This document shows, piece by piece, positions 1 through 11,595 of a stretch of 64,000 nucleotides of DNA. The translations under genes were made by a program, and so were the position numbers. This DNA comes from Paramacrobiotus metropolitanus (lineage: Eukaryota; Tardigrada; Eutardigrada; Parachela; Macrobiotidae), in contig NW_026570245.1 of assembly GCF_019649055.1 (NCBI RefSeq), forward strand, positions 434,001 through 498,000, given 5' to 3'. The first letter of the stretch is position 1, and the number at the start of each line of letters is the position of its first letter. Below the pieces are notes generated by a model. That model was not told the origin of the DNA, did no database searches, and saw nothing but the letters and a program-made list of their open reading frames with translations.

Positions 1-3000
1 GTTACTAGCCTTCTTAATTAAAGTTTTCCGATACAAAATGTCCCCGTCTTCGGCACAATGCCGATGCATCCGCCGATTGTGAGTCCCGCGAGATAATCTG
101 GCGTTCTGGCGTCGTATCCCTTGTGACATGTGGAAGGCTCCATAGATGACAGGGTTCAGCACGGAACTGGTCATACCTAGTAGCGCCAAACACCAAATTA
201 ATCATCCACCACAGAGAAGAGTTTAACACGAAACTGCATTGTGCGCAGTTCCACGAAAATGGTCTTCAGGCAACGTACCGAAGCAGAAGATGTACTGGAA
301 CATATCCAGCGCTTCGTTGCTGGATTCCTTTAACCAAAACTCCACAACAATGTAGTACAGTAAAGAAATGTAGTAAGGAACTGCAAGAAAATGGTACATT
401 AAAACAATGCTGCTGGTGACCTTTGACAACCCGCATAGCTTACGCCAACAAATTAAGAATGTGAGGATGACCAGTATCGACACCCATAAGGACTTCATCG
501 TAGCCTTCCGCATTAAGGCCTGACGTTTGGAGTTGGATAAGCTGGCATTGGTGTGCGTAGATTTCGTTGAAGACATGCGATTGGATTGCATGATTGGCTG
601 CGTCAGTCCTACCAATATGCACATTTAGTTAAAATGTAACAAACTCAAATGTAATACTTTGCAACGCCAGCTACCGTATATGCAAACTCGCAGTTACGAA
701 AACTGAACGAAGTGCCGCATTCATTAACTGCATGAAAAAGGTGTGGCAGTTTTACAACAGAGTTTATTGGAATACGCCCGTACATTCAACCCACTACGAC
801 GCGTAACTGATTACCATAATATTCTCTTATTACTTCGTTGAAATGAATCGCCGAAGCAGAAAGCTGTCGTCTTTGATTACGGAATTATCCTTCTCTCTTG
901 CAAGATCGAATCATCTGCGTACATATATTTTTGTCATTCGACACCTTTGTTATGGTATAGTGTGGAAATTAGTGGAGCCTTGATATGCGGAGCAGCGGAA
1001 GTAACGATCGGCTTGGTGATTGAGCCACTCGGTACTTTGAGGTCGTACAAGTGCGTATCCAATTAGAAAACGTGAGCGATCCTCATTCACGATCGTATCG
1101 CCTGATTGGTCGCCACGCGGTCGTTACTTGCTGAATGAATGAACGGCCACGACAAATTACGTTATGCCGCTTACGTCGGCTGGTAATGCTTGGAAGTTTT
1201 TGCCCTTTTCCGTTCAATAATTATTATTCTTTACCTGATCATGATGCAACGATAGAACTACTGCACCGGCTGTGCTAATAATTTCTATGATGCTGATTTC
1301 TTTACGGTTATAATCACGCTATTTGTTAGTACAGAGACACACAGAACCTTCTTCGGAATTTTCCGCCAGGATTGGTTGGGAATGGGAAAATATTTTTCAC
1401 ACGTTTTTCTAATGGACGATCAGCTTGTATTTCAAAGTAATCGTGCATGTGATGCAGTACCCACGGTTTATTCGCTGAAATCCAGCGCGAATGCATCGCA
1501 TAGAAGTATTGATGATTCCGTGGATTACGTAATTACCGTTCGCCGGTAGCAGTTACAACCAACAAGAATCCGATCACTTAATTACGAGTATAAAGCAAAC
1601 ATGTTTTGATGGTGTAATACGACAATGGCTGTACTGTTACTGTACAGACACAGTTTAAATAGTAACACGTTTGCTAACTATGCTTCAGTGTGATTTTATG
1701 ACCGTGAAACTACCCGCAGGAAGTAAAGCAATTCATGAGATGCATCAATGCACATACACATGATCAAATATACATGTATTATGTAGAATAGCCTCTTTTA
1801 TTGAAAAATAATTTTCTTGAAAAATCTGTGGCACTTGTTGCATTTTTAATGCGCTTACCAGCATTTGGTCCCGTGCTCGTCGATGCAAATTTTAGCTTGA
1901 GTACGATAAGGAAATAGCTAATAAAAATGACCATCAAGGGTACAGCAAACATGGCGGAAAAGGTGAACAAGATGTATGCCGGCTCCTGCCAGTATGTTGT
2001 GTACGCGCCAAATGTCACGCACTGCTCGAACCGATCTTCTTCCGATAATCCCGGGGCCCGGAGTACACGGAAAATCAGCAACTGTACCACGACAACAAAA
2101 TTACTGGTAGAGCGCTAATCTCACCGAAAATACATAGTGCTTAATCATAATGCTACACGGAGGTAATACAGCTCTAATTTGGAGGGGGATAATTGGCTTT
2201 TTACTACCAGGCACTGCAGCTAGTACGTCAAAACAGTTTGCTTTGCAACATACGCACGGTGCCAGCGGTTTATAACTTTATAGAACGTGCCCAACACGAT
2301 GCAATTACGGTTTACGCAGAAATAAACCTGACCACGTGATTCAGCTCTCGACGGTCAATTATTTAACATATAATTCTTTTGCTTTTTACGCGCAGTAAGG
2401 TTATATCCAGAGCGTTATTTAACTGTGCTGAACATACATACAAGGTCAACAGTGTTATGCAACATCCATTGTTTCACGTCAGCACGCAAGACCTATATCT
2501 GTATCTACCTATGTATACAAATTGTACAGCGCTTAGAAAAACACGCAGTTTAAATTTAACCAAATAGAACTTCTAATTATATGCATTACGAGTAGTGCGT
2601 CCTTCTCACAAACTCACCTGCGGTAAACTGCAGATCGTAGCCGCCAGCCAACAACTGGACATTACGCGCTTAATTAGTTTTTTATGATCCACCCTCTTGA
2701 GCGGGAACCTTATAGCCATACACCGATCCACCGCAATCGCCGCGGTCACAAACGTACTGGCATACAACGCAAGCATCTGCATAAATTTGACCACCTTGCA
2801 GAGGAAATCCCCACCCAGCCAGGAATAGGTCACCTTCCACATGCCATCGGTGAACAGGCAGAACACCGCCACCAGCACATCCGCGGCGGCTAAGTGCAAT
2901 AACAGATAATCAATAGGTGTTAATTGTTTTTGCCGGGAGCGATTGCGGGTGAGGATGGCCAGGACGACACAGTTGCCGACAATGGCCAACCCGGATAAGG

Positions 3001-3079
3001 TGAATAGTATAGCGATATGCACATGCCGGGAATACGCTTCCGCTTCGTTCTCCTTGATTTCCGTGTAATTCAAATCCAT
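1..3079 (-). CDS. GnRH/AKH/corazonin-type neuropeptide receptor (GPCR), 3' end beyond window
   Basis: Class A G-protein-coupled receptor, expected in the plasma membrane and to bind a small neuropeptide. Exons read on the minus strand are 3079-2618, 2081-1859, 608-444, 380-279 and 176 to the left edge; all GT..AG junctions keep phase and give 376 residues before the edge. The N-terminus has an NYT glycosylation site. TM2 carries LHLAAADVLVA, TM3 ends in AVDRCMAIRFP (DRC in place of DRY), the second extracellular loop has FEQCVTFG, TM6 has LICWLPYY and TM7 has TSSVLNPVIYGAF, a complete NPxxY. The AAAD and FxQCVTF signatures are typical of GnRH, AKH and corazonin receptors, but which of these it is cannot be decided by eye. 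The cytoplasmic tail is open at position 1, so the gene is cut by the window. Introns 1 and 2 are 536 and 1250 bp; the other three are about 60-100 bp. Confidence 0.9.
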
Positions 3080-4468
3080 TTCCCCGCATCCGAAAAAGTA
3101 TTAATGCATTTAAAAACTAGAAACGTTGAGCAAAAGGACAGCAGGTTAAAGATCCAAATTAAATGGCGGTATGCGGAATTGTGCTAAAAACAGTTATCAG
3201 AAAACGCATTAAAACAACATCACAAGGAAATCACCGGTGAACGGCCGGCTTAAACATGCTGACTCCAATCTTGAATACGCCGGTCGGGAATACGGGGATT
3301 AAGACGTACCATCGACCCATTTGACTGATTAAACGACCTTTCCACCAATCTCGGTCGTGCGTTACTAATGGTGTGCTCGCCGGCTGAGTTCAACAGTCTC
3401 GTCGCGCGTCGTATACGGGAATTGTATATAATTACTGCACATGCAACCGGAAAAAAACTTTTGTCATGAAGCTAATATCATACGCCAGCCAACAGGAATT
3501 GTGTACGACTTGACCGCGAGATCATTTCCCGCTAGACATAGTCTTGTGTGCAGCGGGGTATATATACGAGGAACAGTATATATATGTCAGTATCATTGTT
3601 AGGAGACGTGTGATGATCAGTGTCGCGGCGTATCCGGTATCTGATTATTCCGCCACTGCGGCTTCAACTTTCACGCCCGATTCCTCCGTTCGGGGATCAC
3701 GGTCAACAGCAGCATCAAGCCGTATTACTGAAGGTGCTAATTAAGGGGCAGATCGCCTGAGATTATTGCTCTTTTTGCCTGCACGCCAGATACCGTAAAC
3801 AATAATGTATATCGTGCCGCCATGTACAGAGTACAACGCGTGCGAATCCGCAACGGTCGGACGCCGTTCAGCGATGTGTGTGTATATTATGTATATATTA
3901 TCCACAACGAGGCAATTCAATCGAATTGCGTCAGAGCAATTTTCTTTATTACTGCCATACTCAAATATGTACATGCATGGCGGATGTTCATTATGAAATG
4001 TGGAGTAAAATGTAATTGGTGGAGAAGTTTAACCGGCCCGCTGCGGCTCATTAGCGCAACTCGGGATCGCTCGCCTATGGGACGCTGCGGCACCTTTCAA
4101 TCATTTTTAATTCAGTAAAATGGCTTTTAATCTACATAGTGGGATATACATATACGCGTAATTGCCTTTTGAGACTAATAGAATGGCCATAGTTATGTCG
4201 GGCGAGTTTCTCAGCATTTCGATTTTATTGGCACATACACGGTTTAATTTTGCGGCACATATTACATAGCAAAGCTCGTCGGAAGTCAGCCGGTAATTTT
4301 CACGGTAAATGTTTTAGCATTAGGAATCAAATAAAGGAACTAATTCTTACCATTAATTAATACGTCTACTATAAAAATTCAAACCACAATTAAATAAATG
4401 CATTGTATGTAATCACTGATTTGCTCGTTGGTACGTTCTAATTCGCCCATTCGTACGTTCCGCGAATT
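3080..4468. other. Intergenic, nothing recognised
   Basis: About 1.4 kb between two minus-strand genes. It must hold the promoter and 5' leader of the neuropeptide receptor and the 3' end of the downstream secreted-protein gene. Short open frames here have no family resemblance, no signal peptide and no good splice context. An AATAAA motif near 4393 lies on the plus strand and so does not serve either gene. Confidence 0.5.
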
Positions 4469-4933
4469 TTATTTTTTGCCGCATCCCTGCATAGAAAATC
4501 CGCAATTCGACTGGGCATTGGCGCTGGCGCTGGACGATCCGCTGAACTGGAAGCTGGGCGAAGGTGGTGAAGGTGCCGGCGCCTGTTGACAACCGTTGCC
4601 GGGTGAGCACACCAGGTTAATGGTCAGACTGGTGGCCTGGGGAGCGGGTGCCGGTTGTTGTTGCTGGTAAGACGGCTGGGATGGCTGCTGGTAGGACTGC
4701 TGTTGACCGCCGCCGCTTCCGCCTCCGCTGCCGCCGCCACATGGACTACCGCATGGTGAGCCGCAGGATGACTGGCACGGTGCCGGCGCCGGCGGGAACG
4801 AGTGGGAAAACTGATAGCTCAGCTGGGATGCGGCGCTGGCCTGGGCCTGATTATGGGCGTTGAAGGAGTAGGAATACTGTAAAAAGCCGTACACAAGTAA
4901 TACATATGTAATACTGACGTTGATAAACATCAT
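4469..4933 (-). CDS. Small secreted Gly/Ser/Gln/Pro-rich low-complexity protein
   Basis: A 154-residue product if translation starts at the first of two adjacent methionines (MMFINVSITY); the frame is open 17 codons further upstream. The first 23 or so residues are a likely signal peptide (VLLVYGFLQYSYS followed by FNAHNQ). The mature part is low complexity: an Ala/Gln/Ser stretch, repeated SPCG and GGGS units, QQ/SYQQP runs, PAPAP blocks and a C-terminal Ser/Ala/Asn stretch. It has eight cysteines after the signal, two in the final NCGFSMQGCGKK. This composition fits an extracellular structural, cuticular or adhesive protein, but no named family is recognised. A possible acceptor (tttttacag) lies inside the signal-peptide region near 4880, so the first 15 codons could instead come from a separate upstream exon. 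Function is inference from composition only. Confidence 0.6.
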   Translation of the reverse strand: MMFINVSITYVLLVYGFLQYSYSFNAHNQAQASAASQLSYQFSHSFPPAPAPCQSSCGSPCGSPCGGGSGGGSGGGQQQSYQQPSQPSYQQQQPAPAPQATSLTINLVCSPGNGCQQAPAPSPPSPSFQFSGSSSASANAQSNCGFSMQGCGKK

Positions 4934-7931
4934 TATAAACGAATTATTCGACCGGTTTACTCGGCGACGCACGCATGCACGCATACATTACCTTACAGAT
5001 ACAAGCGGTACTAGGCTTCAATTAATTTTATTTTTAGACTATAATTTACATTTTTCATCGGTTCGTTCTGTTGTGTACATGAAGTTAAAGTGCATAAAGG
5101 ATGCAGCTCGGTCATTCCTATGCACGTGAAATATAATATGAAATTTTTGGAATTTGTTGTTGTTGCTTTTTATCCAACGTCAGTAATTATTCAGAGCTAT
5201 TCGCCTTGTACGTTAAAATAACCCTTGTATTATCGATACAATCGATACAAATGACTTACTGTTTTTGACTTTTGTCGAAAGCTTGACAAAACCGAACGCT
5301 TAAACTTAAAACTTATATTAGTATTACGCAATTCAAAGTGGGTACCTATTTAATTTACAACTTATTCCTTACGTTCTTCACTAAAATCAACAACCGCTTA
5401 TTAATCCAGCGGTCACATAAAAGTGGTACCAAAACCTTTCCCTTTGTTCACATAAGTAAACTTTTGCACCTTTCATTTACAGAATCTGTACTTTGTAAAT
5501 AAAATGAGTATTGCTGCTCTAAGTGTAGTAAAAACTTCTTTATTCGAAAATTGTACGCAATATGCTGCATTTTGCGTGTAGAAAAATGTCTTCCAAATGC
5601 CTGCCGTATCAATGCCAAATTTTTTTAGTTTCTGGTGAGCCAAAATAGCAAAATTATTTAATTTGTCTAGGCACAAAACTAGGCCGCGAAGATTTAAAAA
5701 TTTTAAACTACTCAAAATTTTTATAGTGCTTAAAATTTTTATAGTGCTTTATACAGAACTGTGAAGCAGTTTTTCGTACAACAGTACTGATAATATTATA
5801 GCAAGCTTAAAAATTTCTTGTACTAAGTTACGTATACGACGTGTTGATTGGAATGACGTGAATATATACTCTACTCCTGAGTCCTGCATGACCCCATCTC
5901 TAAAACGAAATTCGTAATATTCGTAATATTTATTCTAATGAAATTCGTAATATTTATTCTGCACATCGCTGCGTAAGTAAATTTAACTACGCAAATCATA
6001 TACTCGTATGCGCCCAGTCGACAACCACGATATTCACTAAAACATAGTTTTAGACTGCAAATAAATTTCTGTTCTACAATAAAGAAATGTAAGCTGAAAC
6101 ATAGTCCATGCTTCATAATTCACCCAACGATTCATCATCTTCATTTAGAAAATGCAAAGGCTTTTGTCGTCAACTGGCGCCGTAAGATTTTTAACACTGC
6201 GGATGAATTTCGGCAGTAAAACTTTAAAATCTACTTTATTTCACAACGATAACAAAACGGTGTTTCTGTGACCTTTACTGTTTCATGCGTAAAAGTGAAA
6301 GCCCCAATGACGAGTTATTGTTATTATATCTTACCTGATAATTTATTTTATTACCAGTTATGAAAACAGTGTTTGTAAGTAATTACAAATTTTCGACGCT
6401 TACAAGATAACGCTACGGAAGGTGTCGTGTTACAACGAAAGTTTTCGCCTTACCGATTGTGGTCTTCCCTGTATAATGCATGGTAAAATTGTTAATATAA
6501 TAACAGCGGCAAACATTTTAAAAAGCGTTTATGCTAAAAAACAGAATGTAACCTCAGCGTGGCCGACCAAAATGGGAATGGAAGAGTATCCCGGTAGAGC
6601 TAACAAACTAGGTGGAACGTTGTTATTCTGGTAAACTGAGAACAAACAATCGATATTTCAGTAAATGGTTTTTATCTGGTTTTTGATCAGTTTTTTGGCT
6701 AACGTCTGGGCCACTGTGTCGTCGATGCTCTTGAGATAAAAACAGTTCACACGAAGCCGGCATACAAGCAGAAGCGCAAATGTTGTGTAAGCAACAAACA
6801 ACCGTGCCGTTCCTGGTGGCCGTGGCTCGGTAAGGAAGCGACCTTTGTTTTCTTAGTAATCGTATTTGGCCAATGGAAACTGGGAACTACCAGCGCCTGC
6901 GGAAAGCATGGCATATTTCGCAAAACTGGCACGTTGTCCTGCAGGAGGCGATCTCGCGTGATCGTTACATAGTTTTATAAAATTTGGCAAACATGAGATA
7001 ATACTCGTAGACAAATTTTCAACTTACTCGAATAAAAGATTGGAGATTTGTACATGTGAAACCGAACATTTGTGATTCGGCGTACTCAACTGACTTTGGC
7101 AACAACTGGATAATCTCGCAGAAAAGACATTGTACCAGAGCAGGCAGAGCTGTCTGCAAATCCATATCCTTGGCAACTCACTAATGCGTCTGTACTTAAA
7201 TCAAATGTAACATATTCTTTCGGTATAATAATATCTACTCAATACAGGTACTTAGGTAACGATAAATTTTATCCAAATTGGATAATACCAATTAAAATTC
7301 CGAAAAACACCTGACCGACTTCATGCACGAAGCGTCTGAAAATGAAGCAACTATGTGCAAATTTTTTGAGACGCTTTCCGTGATAAGTGTAACGGGATTA
7401 GAATGGAAACAACAAAAAACCTAGTTTTAAGCAAAAATGAACCACATGAGTAAACAAAATACACGATGCATGTGCTGCACCTACCTGAATTCATTAAGAA
7501 TGCTGCCATTTACCGTACACTGACGGAATGTCCCGTCTAAGGTAAAATAAAAAATTGAGGTGGGGAATAGCAAATGAGACGGGTATCTCCCAAGCTTTGG
7601 ATGTCTCGCTACAGAGGAATAATGTAAGATGGGGAAAAACTGTGGAATAAACACGCGAAGCTTAAGAAATGCTACCGTGTTCTTTAATTGCCTTATAGTC
7701 GGACATCAGGTTGTTGTGACCTATAACCAGCTGCCGTCATCTTACTCTACAACAACATACTGGATGCACTAAAAATTCTGTATTTCCGGTCCGAGCCACT
7801 ATACATGATTGTAAACAGTCTAAACTGTATTGTAATAACATAATTAAAAGTATAAGCGCGCTGAGCGAAATAGCTTAATCTGGTCGATGGCGTAGGCCGC
7901 AGATGCAGACGAGTGAGTCCCATTGAATCAG
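4934..7931. other. Gene-poor 3 kb region with short tandem duplications
   Basis: No open frame here shows family resemblance, and splice-linked exons were not found on either strand. The DNA is AT-rich with small local duplications: a perfect 18-bp tandem pair at 5714-5749, and a repeated aaattcgtaatatttattct segment around 5908-5960. It probably contains regulatory sequence for the flanking minus-strand genes, but no specific site can be supported. Confidence 0.4.
5714..5749. repeat. Perfect 18-bp tandem duplication
   Basis: The unit aaaatttttatagtgctt occurs twice head-to-tail (5714-5731 and 5732-5749) without a mismatch. The lack of divergence points to recent slippage or duplication in non-coding DNA. 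Confidence 0.85.
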
Positions 7932-9197
7932 CTAATCTCTGCCAGTCCATGCAGAATCAACTTGGCTCTTGGCTACGGTAGCGGTTCGGGTTGGATGGCT
8001 GGTGAAGTGGTCGCCAGTGATGTGGAGAAGCTTAAAAAGTCGTTTGCGGTATTCCGAATTCATGGCAATATAGATGACCTAAGTAAAGCAAAAATTTACT
8101 TATATATTGTAGAAAACAGTTTTTTGCATATATATCCGTAAAAGCTAAAATGTCCTCTTCAAGTACACTACACAGATGTGCTCGTATAAAATTGTATAAT
8201 ACTATTATTATACTTACTGTACTAGTGAATAAAGCACTGCATAACTTACTGGATTAAAAGCGTATCCCATTAATAAAACTCCGCGGAGCGCCAACTGCAA
8301 AGCAGGCATCGAAGCATAAGCTTGGGGATAGACGCTTGATGCAATGGGCGCCGGTAAATAACACAACGAATACCACAGATACGAAATAAATAACATTTTG
8401 GCGCTGTCGAAACGTCTTTTCTGCAGCACGCTACGATCGTGGCGGGCGCCCGCGCTACTATCGTCCTTCTGCTTTGTGACAACCGCATTGCGATTTCGAC
8501 ACCACACCACACCGATTTTGACGAACATGACAATATACGCTAGACCCACTCCCGAAACCGGAATGGATGTCAGTACACCGGTCAGCAGCGCGTTAAACCA
8601 GGCGAATTGCGCGGTGACCTTTGTCCCACACCCGCCCCACGGCGGAATGGGCACGTAATCCCCACTCACACCAAGAAATCCCGGTAGATTAAAACCAATG
8701 GCTACCATCCAACCGAAAGACATGCTGAATAAAAGCGCTGGTTTACTCGAAACTTTGCTGTACTGGTGGGGAAACATGATGGCGACAAATCGGTTAATGG
8801 CCAAGAGCAGCGTTGACCAATTAGCGCAGTGCAGAAAAATATAGTAGCCGAAGAGTGCATACTGGCAGAATGTGTGGGACAATGGTTTTATATGGGCTGT
8901 GTACATGGAGATGCAGATAATGGGATTCCATACAGAACACAGCATCGATTCAATAAACAACAGATGCGCAATTAACGCGCCCGATCCGGTATTCAGTTTA
9001 CTGCCGGTGGCGATGGTGACAAATAATGGCACATTGAGAGAAGTGCCAATGATCGCCAGAATTCCAATTATCGCGACCCAGACTTGCAGCGTGGTTGAGT
9101 AAATTATCCAGGCTGGTACTAACGAACTTTGGTTTTCGAAAATGGCAGCGGAATTGTTGGAAATGGAATTGTTAGCGAACAGCATTAAAACTACCAT
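7932..9197 (-). CDS. Rhodopsin-like GPCR, tandem paralogue A
   Basis: Two coding exons, 9197-8250 and 8078-7932, joined by a 171-bp phase-0 intron that splits NP|VIY of TM7; 364 residues. Seven hydrophobic segments are visible. The N-terminus has NNS and NQS glycosylation sites. TM3 ends in LAINRFVAIMFP, so the usual DRY is NRF. TM6 contains KMLFISYLWYSLCYLPAP, TM7 ends FNP|VIYIAMNSEYRKRL, and a 30-residue tail follows. The gene directly upstream (10316-11595) is a close paralogue with identical exon structure and an equal-length last exon (49 codons with stop), so the two arose by tandem duplication. A third relative lies at 57506-59276. The family sits loosely with moody/Tre1-like orphan receptors; the ligand is unknown. 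Reading through the donor would give a short NPVSY tail and a stop; the spliced form is preferred because the second exon matches the paralogue. Confidence 0.88.
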
Positions 9198-10315
9198 GAT
9201 GAAATGCTACGTGTCTGCATATCGGCATGTGACCTTGCAATTGCTTGAGAGGAACATTTTCCAGTGAGATATATGCCTTCTCGTTGCAGTACTTCAGCAG
9301 TTCAAGATGTGGATAATTTTATAATCTCATGGCTTGCTCAAAATTGGAAAGCGGCGCATTCCGGCTGTCATTAACAGTGCGTGCTAATGAGTAGGACGCA
9401 GGGTTACAAACAGCAGCGCTCGTGTATTTTCTCTTCCGGTTAATCAACGAAAGAACCGAATTAGCTACTTCCGTGACTGAAGTATCCCATACGTCAATAT
9501 TGAGTGGTCTCCTTCGTTCTTAATTAAGAACGAAAGAGACCACTCGATACTGCCGTATTGGATACTTTGGTCACGATTTCTTTGTAAAGAGATCGTTATA
9601 CCGGCAGCGTTCGGGATTTGTGGGAAAACATCGCAACAACACCGCAACGCCACACTGCCCAGATGTATTAATCCGCGATACACTGTGTACAAATGCTTAA
9701 CAGTTTTTACGAGAATTACTTTGATTCCGCAGCACGAATTATTAACCTCACTATTTCTACTCTCACACCTAACTGGTTTGCAAAAAGTGGCCGACAAATA
9801 TGAGAACGCTAATGCCGAGTGTTTTCCCGTTAATTCAAACCTGAGCAACCGTATGTATGAAAACAAAGTGAATAGTTAAGCACAACACAGTCACTGATCG
9901 CATACTATTGATCCTTTTCTGACGTCAATGGGAATGGGGTTTTCTCCTGGAGCACGAACTAGTAAAATATATATTAAAAAAATAAGTAATCACGTTATAG
10001 ATCCCGCACTAATAACATCTGTGTCTCACGTAAAGTACACAAGGCTTGTCAATTTAATCTGGAATATGCGTTTACAGCAAGAATCGTATAGACAAGTCTG
10101 CTGACTGGAAAACAAGCGGTGCCCGGAATTCCGAAACCGCGGATCATTGCGTATCGTATGTTCCTTAAAATTCCATGCAAAAGTGTCACAGCCAGCGTAA
10201 CGGTGCACTAACGCCCAGCGCAGTATTAAAAGGCATTATTATGGCCTATAGGAATTGTGCAAACTATGTGCTGCATTTGTTATAGACATCGCGTAACGAA
10301 TTATAACTGTATTAA
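9198..10315. other. Intergenic between tandem GPCRs, contains long palindrome
   Basis: About 1.1 kb separating the two paralogous receptors. Apart from the palindrome at 9472-9575 nothing is recognised. The open frames across this palindrome are artefacts of its symmetry. Confidence 0.5.
9472..9575. repeat. 104-bp near-perfect palindrome (hairpin)
   Basis: Two 52-nt arms meet at the centre ttcttaa|ttaagaa with no spacer and no gaps. About seven mismatches separate the arms; the inner block gagtggtct..ttcgttct is nearly exact. Transcription would give a long hairpin. Candidates are a small foldback/MITE element or a hairpin small-RNA precursor. No target-site duplication is obvious. Confidence 0.85.
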
Positions 10316-11595
10316 TCAGTCCTTGCTTGACGTTCCGGCGGGGTCCGCTTGACTCTGCGCTCTGGTGGTGGTTAGTGTATTAGTACCACTATATCGCTGA
10401 TTCCCAAAAAGCATCTTGAGAAGACGCTTTCGATAGTCTTGGTTCATGCTAATGTAAATCACCTGTTAAAAAATGCAGTCTACTTTACATGTATTAGCAA
10501 AGCGTCTGCTTCACACCAGTTCAACAACAGTAATACTGTAAACCAGAAATATATTTCTTAATATCAGGGGATGTGTTCTCGTATGTTTTAAGCGTTATCT
10601 TAGTACAACGCTGTACAAGTGTTATTTTAGTGCAGTTTGCAGATAAACTAAAAGTTCAAGTTCCTTACTGGGTTCAATGCGTAACCCATTAACGCGATCC
10701 CACGAAACGCAAGTTGCAATGCCGGCATCGAGGCATAAGCTTGAGTATATACGCTGGACGCAATTGGAGGCAGCAAATAGCAAAGTGAATACCACAGGTA
10801 CGAAATGAACAACATTTTCACACTGTCATATCTTTTGCGCAGTAAATTCCTGGATGGCTGATTGTCCGCACCGTCTGCTTTCGTTCCAGCGTTTTTATGA
10901 GGAGTCACGAGCGCATTTCGACTCAGACACCACGCAACGCCCATTTTGACAAACATACTAATGTAGGCTAATCCTATTCCTGAAACTGGAAGCGACGTTA
11001 AAGCAGCGGTCGTGAGAGAATTAAACCACAGCATGGTGACCTTCATCCCACATCCACCCCACGGTGGGATCGGACGATAATTGCCACTGATCCCCAGAAA
11101 ACCCGGCATGTTAAAAGCAATGGCTACAATCCAAGCAAAGGACATGCTGGATAAAAGTGCCGGTTTATTAGAAAACTTGCTGTACTGATGGGGAAACATG
11201 ATGGCGACAAATCGGTTGATAGCCAGTAGCAGAGTTGACCAATTAGCGCAGTGCAGAAAAATATAGTAGCCAAAGAGGGAATACTGGCAGAATGTATTGG
11301 ATAACGGCGTTATGTGGGCGGTGTACATGGAAATACAAATGATGGGGTTCCACACAGCGCACAACATGGACTCAAGGAACAACAGATGTGCAATCAGTGC
11401 TCCGGAGCCGGTATTCAGTTTGTCACTGGTTGCAATAGTGAGAAACAATGGCAGGTTGAGTACAGTCCCGATACCAATAAGAACTGCAACTACTCCCAGC
11501 CATACGTCCAGCGTGGTTTTGTAGACTATCCACGTCGGCAGTGCCGAGCTGGAGTTTGTAGCGTTCAGCAAAGATTCGTTGCTTAACACGGGCAT
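10316..11595 (-). CDS. Rhodopsin-like GPCR, tandem paralogue B
   Basis: Two coding exons, 11595-10669 and 10462-10316, with a 206-bp phase-0 intron at NP|VIY; 357 residues. It shares long stretches with its neighbour at 7932-9197, for example SGALIAHLLF, CQYxLFGYYIFLHCANWSTL, NRFVAIMFPHQYSK and MLFISYLWYSLCYL. The extracellular N-terminus begins MPVLSNESLLNATNSSSA and has three N-glycosylation sequons. DRY is replaced by NRF. TM7 reads YALNP|VIYISMNQDYRKRLL, so the NPxxY motif exists only after splicing; reading through gives NPVRNLNF and a stop. The cytoplasmic tail is Ser/Thr-rich (TNTLTTTRAQ). Ligand unknown; by family it should couple to a heterotrimeric G protein at the cell surface. Confidence 0.9.

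Noticed and set aside
7747-7820. Alternative last exon for GPCR A (IMYSGSDRKYRIFS)
   Set aside because: It would need four extra residues in TM7 and a weak acceptor; the 8078-7932 exon matches far better.
8214-8249. Unspliced end of GPCR A reading NPVSYAVLYSLVQ then stop
   Set aside because: A consensus donor (CCA|GTAAGT) sits at the same site as in paralogue B, and the exon at 8078-7932 restores VIYIAMNSEYRKRL in phase with the paralogue's length.
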